Positions 56,565 through 64,000 of a stretch of 64,000 bases of DNA are shown here, piece by piece; the first letter of the stretch is position 1, and each line of letters opens with the position of its first letter. Origin of the DNA: Pocillopora verrucosa (lineage: Eukaryota; Cnidaria; Anthozoa; Scleractinia; Pocilloporidae); contig NC_089319.1 of the NCBI RefSeq assembly GCF_036669915.1, forward strand, positions 1-64,000, in the 5' to 3' direction. The notes under the pieces are model-generated. The model ran no database searches, was not told the origin of the DNA, and saw only the letters and a program-made list of their open reading frames with translations. The position numbers were made by a program, and so were the translations under genes.

Positions 56565-56752
56565 CTGTCACCGTGCAAGAAGGTATAAACGAAGTGGACA
56601 CGGGTATAAAGTTTGATTTGCAATTCAACTACGACGACGACGACAGTGACTATAAGGATTCAACCGAGTGTAGACTCACAATAACTCAACTGTTTCGGTG
56701 GTTGCGTATGCGTGTGGTGGAACCCTTGTGGCGATTATGGAGACGTTCTTAA
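56561..56752 (+). CDS. Small acidic protein (63 aa)
   Basis: The start codon overlaps the previous stop (ATGA) and its own stop overlaps the next possible start (TAATG at 56750-56754). It has an acidic middle (YDDDDSDYKD) and a Trp/Arg-rich end. No family is recognised. The tight overlaps argue that it is a real gene in the block. Confidence 0.45.
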   Translation: MTVTVQEGINEVDTGIKFDLQFNYDDDDSDYKDSTECRLTITQLFRWLRMRVVEPLWRLWRRS

Positions 56753-57390
56753 TGGTGAAACCCGATGAGTTTCGAGCTTTGGTAGATTATTACAAGGGAA
56801 AAATTACTGAAAGTACTCTTCTGGACAAAGCCGCACGCGTGGCCGCCGAAGCAAAACTGTTATTAGAAGATACATCTACTCCTGCTGCTTTAAAAGAACC
56901 TGTGGTAAAAGAATTGTTAATGCAAGAACGCAAGCTTACTGACAAATTGAGACAGATTCCTATCGCCGGTGGTGTAGAACCTCCACCTCGAGACGATGAT
57001 GGTAATCTCATGGAGGGGTTGCAAGAGGGATTGTTAAAAGAACTCATTAAATCCATAAATATGAAAGGACAAGCCGCCGTACCTCAGATGACACTCAAGA
57101 GGGAACCTGTCACACCTGTGGGGATCAAGAACGAACACGTGACCCCTGCGAAACCGGGAACGTCCAAGATTCCTTTTCTCACAGCTCCATCCCAAAAGAT
57201 ACAAAAAACGAAACGAAAACTTCCTGTTCCCACACCGCAAAAGCATCGCACGGAGTTGGAACGACTCAAAGAATTTGGTAACTGGGAACCTTGGGAAAAG
57301 AGAGGTTACGACCCGTATCAAGTGTTTGAAGATGACGAAACGCCAAAGTCGAAGAAAGGCAAAGGGAGGGGCAAGAACCGTCCTAGTTAA
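56752..57390 (+). CDS. Hypothetical Polinton protein with basic C-terminus (about 212-217 aa)
   Basis: Starts at ATG 56752 (TAATG overlap) or 56737. The N-terminal third is helical (FRALVDYYKGKITESTLLDK), the middle is Pro-rich, and the C-terminus ends with KSKKGKGRGKNRPS. It has WEPWEKRGYDPYQVF near the end. Function unknown; position among virion genes suggests a structural or scaffold role. Its 3' end overlaps the PLA2-like ORF in another frame. Confidence 0.6.
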   Translation: MVKPDEFRALVDYYKGKITESTLLDKAARVAAEAKLLLEDTSTPAALKEPVVKELLMQERKLTDKLRQIPIAGGVEPPPRDDDGNLMEGLQEGLLKELIKSINMKGQAAVPQMTLKREPVTPVGIKNEHVTPAKPGTSKIPFLTAPSQKIQKTKRKLPVPTPQKHRTELERLKEFGNWEPWEKRGYDPYQVFEDDETPKSKKGKGRGKNRPS

Positions 57391-57721
57391 GGCTAAAAGG
57401 AAACGACAGAGAGGAGGAAAATTTGATATTCAGAAATGGATTTCAAAGTTAGGTGTCGAGTTTCATTGGCCCGGATACCAGTATATGGGTCCAGGTACAA
57501 AATTAGCCAAGCGATTAAAACGTGGTGATCCAGGAATTAATCGTCTTGATAGATTAGCCAAACAGCACGATATTGATTACAGTAAAGCTAAATCACTCGC
57601 TGACAAACATATTGCAGATCGTAAGATGGTAGCCGGAATCGATAAGTTTCCAGGCAAGAAGAGTTTAACCGAGCAAATTGTGAAGCGAATCATGCAAGCT
57701 AAACTTAAAACAAAATTGTAA
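57332..57721 (+). CDS. Phospholipase A2-like protein (parvovirus VP1u type)
   Basis: 129 aa from ATG 57332. An Arg/Lys-rich leader with two GG sites (KGG-A at 11-14, QRGG-K at 27-30) is followed by a PLA2-like core: the calcium-loop pattern YMGPGT (51-56), GDPGINRLDRLAKQHDIDYS with the catalytic His-Asp pair (79-80), and a following helix. Viral PLA2 domains open endosomal membranes during entry. The GG sites directly before the domain would release it after protease cleavage. Parvoviral VP1u enzymes share the motif order. Confidence 0.8.
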   Translation: MTKRQSRRKAKGGARTVLVKAKRKRQRGGKFDIQKWISKLGVEFHWPGYQYMGPGTKLAKRLKRGDPGINRLDRLAKQHDIDYSKAKSLADKHIADRKMVAGIDKFPGKKSLTEQIVKRIMQAKLKTKL

Positions 57722-57813
57722 CGCCTCTACAATGATGAAATAAAACTTGTGAAAATGCAACACAGTGTGTGTCTCCGGTTCATTTGTAGTTGTGTCGTTA
57801 TCGAGAGCACATC

Positions 57814-58905
57814 ATGTCAGGTGATACTTTTTACTTGACGTTACCCAGTAATGATGGGAGTCTGAAATATTTTCCAGACAACAAAAACAATTCTTGGAAA
57901 AATCGATTAGACAAACGCATCGATTTAGAAGGAGAGTGGGAAGTGGGATTGAGTAGTATTTCGCTTCCACACGATTCTAAGGTGTCTAGTTACCTCAAAG
58001 GATTAAAAGACGATGATGTCTTGCTAACCACAGGACGAGTTAAAGTAGCCACTGGGGATATACAACATAAAGTGACTTACAATGTCACGTATGGAGACAT
58101 CAAACAACATCGTATCGAGACAGTTCACGATTTACTCAAATCCTTGTTTGATGAAGAACATTTAAAATGTATTATGAATATGGGCTCGGCGTTTGGGAGT
58201 CATTTTTCTTCAGGACACAGTGCACAATTTGAAGTGATTGCGGATGAGGATAAAGAAACGATTACTGTAACAGCAGACAAGGTAAAATCGACTGATATAA
58301 CTCATCAAGAAGTTCGTGACGGTCTCTATTTTGAGTTACCTCGAGACATGTGTGAGTTGTTTGGTTGGACGAAAAAAACAACAGTTCCTTATCGTCGTAT
58401 TGTTAGTGGTCCTATTGAAGAGAATTGTAATGTATCACGACCGGCGCATAATCTCACAGTGACCAAACGTGGTACGGTGTGGAGTTATGATAGGAGGCTT
58501 ACTACATCCAGTTTGGCGTATTACAGATATGAGATCCCATGGAAAGACCGATTTGCGGAGAAATATCATAGATTTCTTCTTAGCGATCTGAACTGGACCT
58601 TTATCAATACTAAGAGAAGTACCTACTTAAATTTACCTTACCCACGAACCTTGTATATGTATTCCTCGCTTTGTGCTCCAGTACGCGTGGGAGATCAGAC
58701 GACTGATCTTATACGTCAAATACACTACCAACCAATCTTGGAAGGAAATTATTATTACGAACCCAAGCAGATTCATTACATCAAGTTACGTAAGAATCAC
58801 ATCGATGTGGTGGAAACACAGATGAGTGAGTCGGAAAATAATAATTTGGCTCAGTTTACAGACGGCGCTTCTATAGTCACATTGCATTTTAGACGAGTGA
58901 GATAA
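57814..58905 (+). CDS. Minor capsid protein candidate (penton-like)
   Basis: 363 aa from ATG 57814 (MSGDTFYLTLPS). The N-terminus carries the pattern FYLTLPSNDG...NNSWKNRLDKRIDLEGEWEVGLSSISLP, typical of the Polinton minor capsid/penton family: a TLPSN start, then L-x-G-x-WEVGL. The rest is beta-rich, as a jelly-roll requires. Expected at the capsid vertices. It ends 1 base before the next ORF. Assignment is from family memory. Confidence 0.75.
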   Translation: MSGDTFYLTLPSNDGSLKYFPDNKNNSWKNRLDKRIDLEGEWEVGLSSISLPHDSKVSSYLKGLKDDDVLLTTGRVKVATGDIQHKVTYNVTYGDIKQHRIETVHDLLKSLFDEEHLKCIMNMGSAFGSHFSSGHSAQFEVIADEDKETITVTADKVKSTDITHQEVRDGLYFELPRDMCELFGWTKKTTVPYRRIVSGPIEENCNVSRPAHNLTVTKRGTVWSYDRRLTTSSLAYYRYEIPWKDRFAEKYHRFLLSDLNWTFINTKRSTYLNLPYPRTLYMYSSLCAPVRVGDQTTDLIRQIHYQPILEGNYYYEPKQIHYIKLRKNHIDVVETQMSESENNNLAQFTDGASIVTLHFRRVR

Positions 58906-58906
58906 C

Positions 58907-59131
58907 ATGTTTAACCAAAAAGAGGCAGCCAGAGGCTGTCTGTCTGAAGCCGCCGCCGCCAAAAACCGAAGCCCAGGAAAAGAAGAAGAGAAAGAAACGC
59001 AAACGGATCATACATGCGAAGAAAAAAAAGAACTCCAATTAAAAGAAATGATACGTAACGTGGAGGAAAGAACTTATTTTTCAAAGAAATGGCTTGATAA
59101 TATTGAACAACATAGAAAACGTTCAGTGTAG
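58907..59131 (+). CDS. Small charged protein (74 aa)
   Basis: Lys/Glu-rich and helical throughout (KEEEKETQTD, LKEMIRNVEER), no cysteine cluster beyond two isolated Cys. Starts directly after the penton stop. Family unknown; likely element-specific. Confidence 0.45.
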   Translation: MFNQKEAARGCLSEAAAAKNRSPGKEEEKETQTDHTCEEKKELQLKEMIRNVEERTYFSKKWLDNIEQHRKRSV

Positions 59132-59160
59132 TGTTTTTTGTTAAGTTGTAGACACTAAAG

Positions 59161-59340
59161 ATGCCGCGAGTGTATTCATGTCGATGCCGCAAATATAAAT
59201 TATGCATGATTTCTCAAGAAAAACAAATCGAAGAAACATGAAGGGATTATTATGAAAAGTTACGAAAAGTAGTACGCCTCACCGAAATGGAAGTGGTCAC
59301 CCAAGGGATTCAAGAATTAACCGTTTACTTAAAGAATTAA
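59161..59340 (+). pseudogene. Second CxC small ORF, interrupted by an in-frame TGA
   Basis: ATG at 59161 starts a Cys-rich segment (CRCRKYKLC). TGA at 59239-59241 interrupts it, and the same frame then continues open with a Glu/Lys-rich helix to TAA at 59338-59340. The overall plan (short N-terminus, CxC cluster, charged helix) equals that of 49695-49946. It is either a decayed paralogue or two small ORFs. Confidence 0.5.
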
Positions 59341-59424
59341 CAAACACGTCATGAAAACTTTTTTAAAACTTTGTTTTATTTAAAAAATAATTTAAAAAAT
59401 GTTCGCTTTGAGTGTCAATGTTTT

Positions 59425-59455
<31 letters not shown>
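59341..59455. terminator. Convergent 3' ends: shared poly-A region
   Basis: The plus-strand block and the minus-strand polymerase gene meet here. TTTTATT at about 59377 is AATAAA-like on the minus strand, and (TTTTG)n at about 59428-59452 lies just beside the polymerase stop. Short, AT-rich and without ORFs. Confidence 0.5.
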
Positions 59456-59456
<1 letters not shown>

Positions 59457-62400
59457 TATAAAAGCAACAAGTCCATGTTCTCCAAATCTTGTGCATCCAG
59501 TCGCGAATATCCGTAAGGATAAGACTTAAAACCGTGCGAATGATCTAAAACTCGCTTGTCGAACACGAGTTGATACGACTTAGTCTGAGTCTCAGTCTTG
59601 ATTTTTTTCAAAGTGGGGTTTCTGACAAAGTGGGTCGGGTTGACTACCAGCGTTTTTCTTTGTTCATCTAACGGGTGAAGAACCTCATCCAAAATATTTT
59701 GGCGGATGATGTCGTAATTTAGCTGTTTGGCACCACGTACATTTAGCGAGAATCCCTTTACTTTGCACACCACTTTACCATTCTTTGTTTGATACCCATA
59801 GTTCTTCGCACCTGCGGAGATGAATTCTACAATAAAGTCGCCATTGTCAAGCTCGTTGGTCATGTCGCCGAGGTAGTCGCCAAGCTCGATTTCTGTCTGC
59901 CCCGGTTTCCATGTATATATGACCGAGTCTGTATCGTAATATAAGACTCGGTCACCCAACTTCTCCAACGATTCGTACAATTTAAGGCGGGCCAAACAGG
60001 TGGTAAATGCTGCGATGAAAATATTAGTATTGCTCCCTTTGTAAGGATCTTCTTCATAGCGTTTGTACGATACTTCTATTACTTCGGAATTAAGAATACG
60101 GATGTCTGTCACCGTGAAGAGAGGGTCGTCAAGCAGATCTAGGAGTTCGTAGGGTTGCGTGCATTGTTTGGTCTTCGATTTATTGTTTTGTTGGCCAAAT
60201 TTCCCCAGAAGGAGTTAAGCATGAGTTTAGCCGTGGCTTTTCTTCCGGGGTTCTTGACGATCTTGGTAGGGTCGAGTCGGATACCTTCTTTTTCTTCATA
60301 GCAATGAATGTATTTTTCTTTTTGCGTATCGGTCCGCACCCAGTTTGGGTAGCCACCGCTCTCTTGCTTAATTTTTAACCAGGTGTCCACGTACGGCTGG
60401 AACAGACCTTTTCGACGTTGCGGGAAGTCCCATACTTCATGAATTCGGACGAGTCGGTATCCTTTTTCGATCGCTTTATTTATCTCTGGGGTACACCAGG
60501 TGCCTCGTAACATTCGTTCTTCATCACTGTGTGGGCAGTGATAGTCGCGTTCCAGCATGTGTTCTTTCTGTGTCTCTATTTCTACACACTTACGGCATAA
60601 CGGGAAGGTCAGCTTGTAGGAGTTTCCAATTTTATGACGGTAAGGTAAGACTGGGTTATACAGGTCAGCGGGTGGGGTGATGTCCACAGTCATCAAGCCA
60701 AAGTAACTTCTAGGGTCTTGATTCTCTGGTTCCAAATAGATGTCCGGGTGGCCTACAGGGTACGTACCATACTTGTTTACGTAGGGGTACTCAGAGGTTA
60801 CGTCGATGTAGCGGATTTCTTCTCTTTCTTCTTCATTTACTTTATGGTACAGGCAGGCGGCGCCCGTTCTACCACCGTAAAAACCTTCTCTTGGGTTCAA
60901 AGGAGGGACGATATCCAAATCTTTTAGAAATTCGGTAATGGCTGGTGTTTCTTTCTTCTCTTTCTCCCATTCGCACCCCCAGATTTCCACCACTCGATAC
61001 CCTTTACCGCGGAGTTTTTGGATTTTCTGACTGGTCTGTTGGCGTAAGGCTTCTACGGTCAACCCATTGGAACAGAACGGAATTTGTTTGCGATTGGTGT
61101 AACAGGTACGACAACCATGATAGAGGCACCCGTGAAATTCGAAGACTGTGCGGGTCTGTGCATCGTAACCATCCACGAAGTACGAGGTAGGGCCAACAGG
61201 GATACGATACTCTCCTCCGTTACGTACGTGCTGAATTCGACTTCCGGTATTGTATTCTTGCCACATCAACCATTCCAACGATGCTTTGGAGTGATTCATA
61301 CGGGCACCTCGCCACCCCGATGAAGGTTCTACTGCTATGAGATCTAAGGGTAAATGTTTCCTCCTCCAATAACGGTTACACGCTGCGGCGATCGTAACGC
61401 ATTTTTCCATAGGATTGAAACCGGCGATGCTTTTAAATTCTTGGATGAATTTGTGACATCCAGCTTTCAGTAACGCAACATCTGAGTGACAGTATGCAAG
61501 CAGTTCTTCTTTGAGATCAAATGGGTGTTGTTTGGCTGCTTCTTCTCTATACCACACTTCGAATTCTTCTTTTTTCTTACTCGACATTCCCTCCGGATCA
61601 TAGTAAGAAACTTCAGGTAACGGACCCACATAACTTCGATTTTCTTGCGTATGAAACTTGTGTGGGAAGAAGCCTTTTTTCAACTCGGTGAGACCAAAGG
61701 TGTCGGTAAATGCAGACAGAGCCATGGGAAGAAAAGCCATGGAATCTTTAAATGTGATTTTACCAGCTTCCAGAGAAATCATCTTTGTGCCGTTAGGAAT
61801 CATCACATCGAATTTTCTTCCTTCTATCACAAGCTGATGCTGTATGAAAATGGAATCATACCCTTTTAAATTATGGAATATGCAGATGACTTCACGCGGT
61901 TCTTTGTACTGATCTTCGGTAAGGTTCGTCAAGAATTCCAGAAACTGTTTACTGCAATCGTCGCCATAAAACGTGTAGGAGGTGTTGTTGTCGGAAGTTT
62001 GAGCGCAGACGCAAATGGGTAGGTGTGTTCCGTCTTCGCTGATCATGGCTTCATAGTCCGCGTAGACGAAGATGGGTGGTTCTTCGTACACGGATGCCTC
62101 GGGGTTTATTTTTAAATGCTTCTTGATTTTGGCTTTCGTTTTCCGTTTGGGTGAATCTTCTTGTTCAGGGATGGGTTGAATGTAGCATTTGTGTTCTCTA
62201 AGGTCCACGTACTCCTTACAGTTAGAGCATTTTCCAAAGTAACAACGGTGTAGCTGTTGGGGGTCTGGCTGAAATTGTTTGCAACAGTTACCGCATCGTA
62301 CTAGGGTCATGCAGATGTTTTTTGCGCGGTGTAAGGCGAGGCAGTTCTGACTGTAAAAATGGCGGTTGCAGGCTGAGCAGTGGAGGGTGGGTTCGTGAGG

Positions 62401-63815
62401 TTTTGTACCACATTCGGTCTGCTTGCATGCTTTACAGCGACGGCCCTCGCATGGGTGGTTGCGGAAGTCGTCATGGTCAAAGCCTTTGTTGCACGTGTCA
62501 CAAAAATACGATCTTTCCAGGAATCCGAGGTAAGACGTACATCCATGGTAATGACCCATATCGCTTTCGTACTCTGGTTGATACAGGAGGCGGATGATGT
62601 ACTTTGGCGATTCCACGTTTCCTTGAAACGTAATGCAATATGGATAGCATGTGGTCATGACTTTCAACTGATGGTCGGGCGCCAGGTACTGTTGAAACGT
62701 TTCTAATTCGGCACGCCCACAAGGGCCTTCGGGCACACCAGCTTGCTTGTGAAGGAATTTGGCGCATCGGGTGAGCACATTCGGATTATTTCCAAGATTC
62801 TTATAGTAACGCTTTCCCTCTACACCATCGTCTTTATGCAAGTGGGCTTTTGTTAGACAAATGGCTCTTGCAAGGCAAAGGTTGTCTTCTGAATTTTTAA
62901 TCGGTAACACACATTGTTTGTTGTGGAGAACATCTTCAATATTATGTCTTCCCTTTGTTAATTTAGATTTACCACCTTCCTTTGGTTTTGGCACGATGGT
63001 GAGGTCGACGGCGAACTTATCCTCAGGGCTGAAAGATTCATTCGAGTTAAGTTGATTGGCCAGTTGGTTCATATATGCACCAAATCGCTCTTCGCCATTT
63101 CCATTCATGATTTCACCGACAGTAAAGCGTTGTGTTTGTACATGGTGGTCAAATTTCTCGGCTTTAAAGTTTAAAAACACTTCATCTGTATCTTTCAATG
63201 TTTTGTTTTGCCACTGGTCGGTAACTTTTTTGCGATGGAGTGTTTCTTTCATCGATCTAAGAAATAAAAAAGGTCCTTAAGGATCTAGCAGTTTTTTCTC
63301 TTTCATTTTTAATTTCTAAGACAAGTTTTGATATTGCTAGGTCAGCTTCTCCGTATATCGAAGACACATGATGATTTTTATCTATGTCTGTTTCATAGTG
63401 CTCGTAGCAATTACTTAACGACAGAAACTAAATCATGATCATCTTACCTGACTAAAGCCTCCGTGACTTCTTTTCCCACATTATCGTTCTTTGTTGGGTT
63501 ACGCCTCTGTTTTAATGTGGCGCGATATCTTTGTTGATTCGCCGATGATTTCTTCCACCGCTTGGGGAGACCAAATTTTTGAAAATCAAATTCAAACAAG
63601 GGCATACCACCACCAATTTGCTCAGGGTGTTCATCCAAACCAATGTCGAGGGCATCTAATTGTTGTTGATCCAATTCACGACCAAATTGAACCATTTGCG
63701 AGTCTGTCACATCGTTGCCATATTGATTTTCAAAGACTTCTCCAATTTCGTTTAATAAGTCATCCGAAATACCATCATCCCCATATTCCACTTCGTCAAA
63801 CTTTCGTTTCGCCAT
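59456..63815 (-). CDS. Protein-primed family B DNA polymerase, two exons, one frameshift
   Basis: Exon 1 runs 63815-63448 (MAKRKFDE...VTEALV) to a donor (CAG|gtaaga). Exon 2 begins at 63256 after ttatttcttag, in phase. In exon 2 (numbering from the Met codon at 63252): DNLCLARAI near 123, a Cys/His-rich zinc region at 251-356, ExoI DYE at 399-401, ExoII around NLKGYDS 461-467, ExoIII YCHSDVALL 587-595, an EFHGCLYHGC endonuclease-like insert near 705-714, polymerase motif A DVTSEYPY 817-824 and motif B KLMLNSFWG 1009-1017. The frame then breaks near 60175-60195; motif C YYDTDS lies in the other frame (residues 58-63 of the 59456-60112 segment). Total about 1,370 aa including exon 1. It replicates the linear element by protein priming. 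The break is either decay or an assembly error. Confidence 0.93.
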
Positions 63816-64000
63816 CGCTCGATCCCTCAATTCAATCTACAACTTTACACTTTACTACTTCTTCATCTACATCTGCAGCCTTGAGATGATGGCACAAGCT
63901 TTGTAGTAGTTTTTTTATGAAATTTGAATTTCAAAATTTTCAGGCTGTATACAACGACTCTGATTGGCGACGATTTCCTTAGGGGATTGGGCAGCCTCAG
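63816..64000 (-). promoter_or_regulatory. Upstream region of the polymerase gene, truncated by window end
   Basis: On the minus strand, TAAAGTGTAAAGTTGTAGATT lies about 30 bases before the ATG and shares AAAGTG...GTTGTA with the two early promoters at 49650 and 49938. No ORF. The element's right terminal repeat is not reached. Confidence 0.45.

Larger units (their letters stand above)
49207..64000. mobile_element. Polinton/Maverick (adintovirus-like) element, right end beyond window
   Basis: One compact block carries the full Polinton core: chromodomain retroviral-type integrase, protein-primed family B polymerase, adenain-like protease, FtsK/HerA packaging ATPase, double-jelly-roll major capsid protein and a jelly-roll minor capsid candidate, plus PLA2-like and basic core-like proteins. 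Plus-strand genes at 49695-59340 converge on the minus-strand polymerase gene (63815-59456). The left boundary lies between the GPCR stop (49206) and the first ORF (49695). No inverted partner of that interval is found before 64000, so the right terminal repeat and 6-bp duplication are probably outside the window. Most frames are intact; the polymerase has a frameshift and one small ORF an in-frame stop. Confidence 0.93.

Noticed and set aside
49207-64000. Terminal inverted repeats of the Polinton within the window
   Set aside because: Comparing 49207-49694 with the reverse complement of 63816-64000 gave only short chance matches; the right end is probably outside the window.

Overview
The window is animal nuclear DNA: AT-rich, with intron-dense genes using GT-AG splice sites, TTAA-flanked MITEs, tRNA-derived SINEs and one 100-N assembly gap. 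The repeat families and gene content suggest an anthozoan cnidarian (coral or sea anemone); that assignment is inference. There are three blocks.

(1) 225-25459 reads as one very large DNA transposon. It has GGATCAATATTTG termini in inverted orientation, a perfect 8-bp target duplication (GATTTAAC at 217-224 and 25460-25467), long composite inverted repeats and subterminal arrays of the palindrome ATCGAGCTCGAT. Near its right end lies a decayed Merlin (IS1016-like) DDE transposase, and Merlin is a superfamily with 8-9 bp duplications and GG-starting termini. The interior carries two spliced, divergently transcribed cargo genes: a RING / TRAF-zinc-finger / MATH-like protein (plus strand, 364 aa, frame closed over five exons) and a large minus-strand gene with a Ser/Thr-rich linker, a UAS-like region and a UBX-like segment. 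Two large tandem arrays and a hammerhead-type inverted repeat also sit inside. A short exon at 71-156 shows that the element landed in or beside another gene.

(2) 25468-49206 is host sequence: a low-complexity stretch and the gap (27064-27163), a small two-exon secreted-peptide candidate (30393-31332), the complete 38-exon VPS35L gene of the Retriever/Commander endosomal recycling complex (32189-45998, 975 aa, frame closed, with one U12-type intron), and an intronless-CDS class A GPCR (48268-49206).

(3) From about 49.2 kb to beyond the window end lies a Polinton/Maverick (adintovirus-like) element. On the plus strand it has early-type genes, a chromodomain integrase, basic core-like proteins, major capsid protein, adenain-like protease, packaging ATPase, phospholipase-A2-like protein and a jelly-roll minor capsid candidate. 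On the minus strand it has a two-exon protein-primed family B DNA polymerase that carries one frameshift. Several virion proteins have a GG motif just after a basic segment, a plausible maturation site for the element's own protease. One early gene appears to be alternatively spliced into a death-domain-like exon. The right terminus lies outside the window, so the terminal repeats could not be paired.
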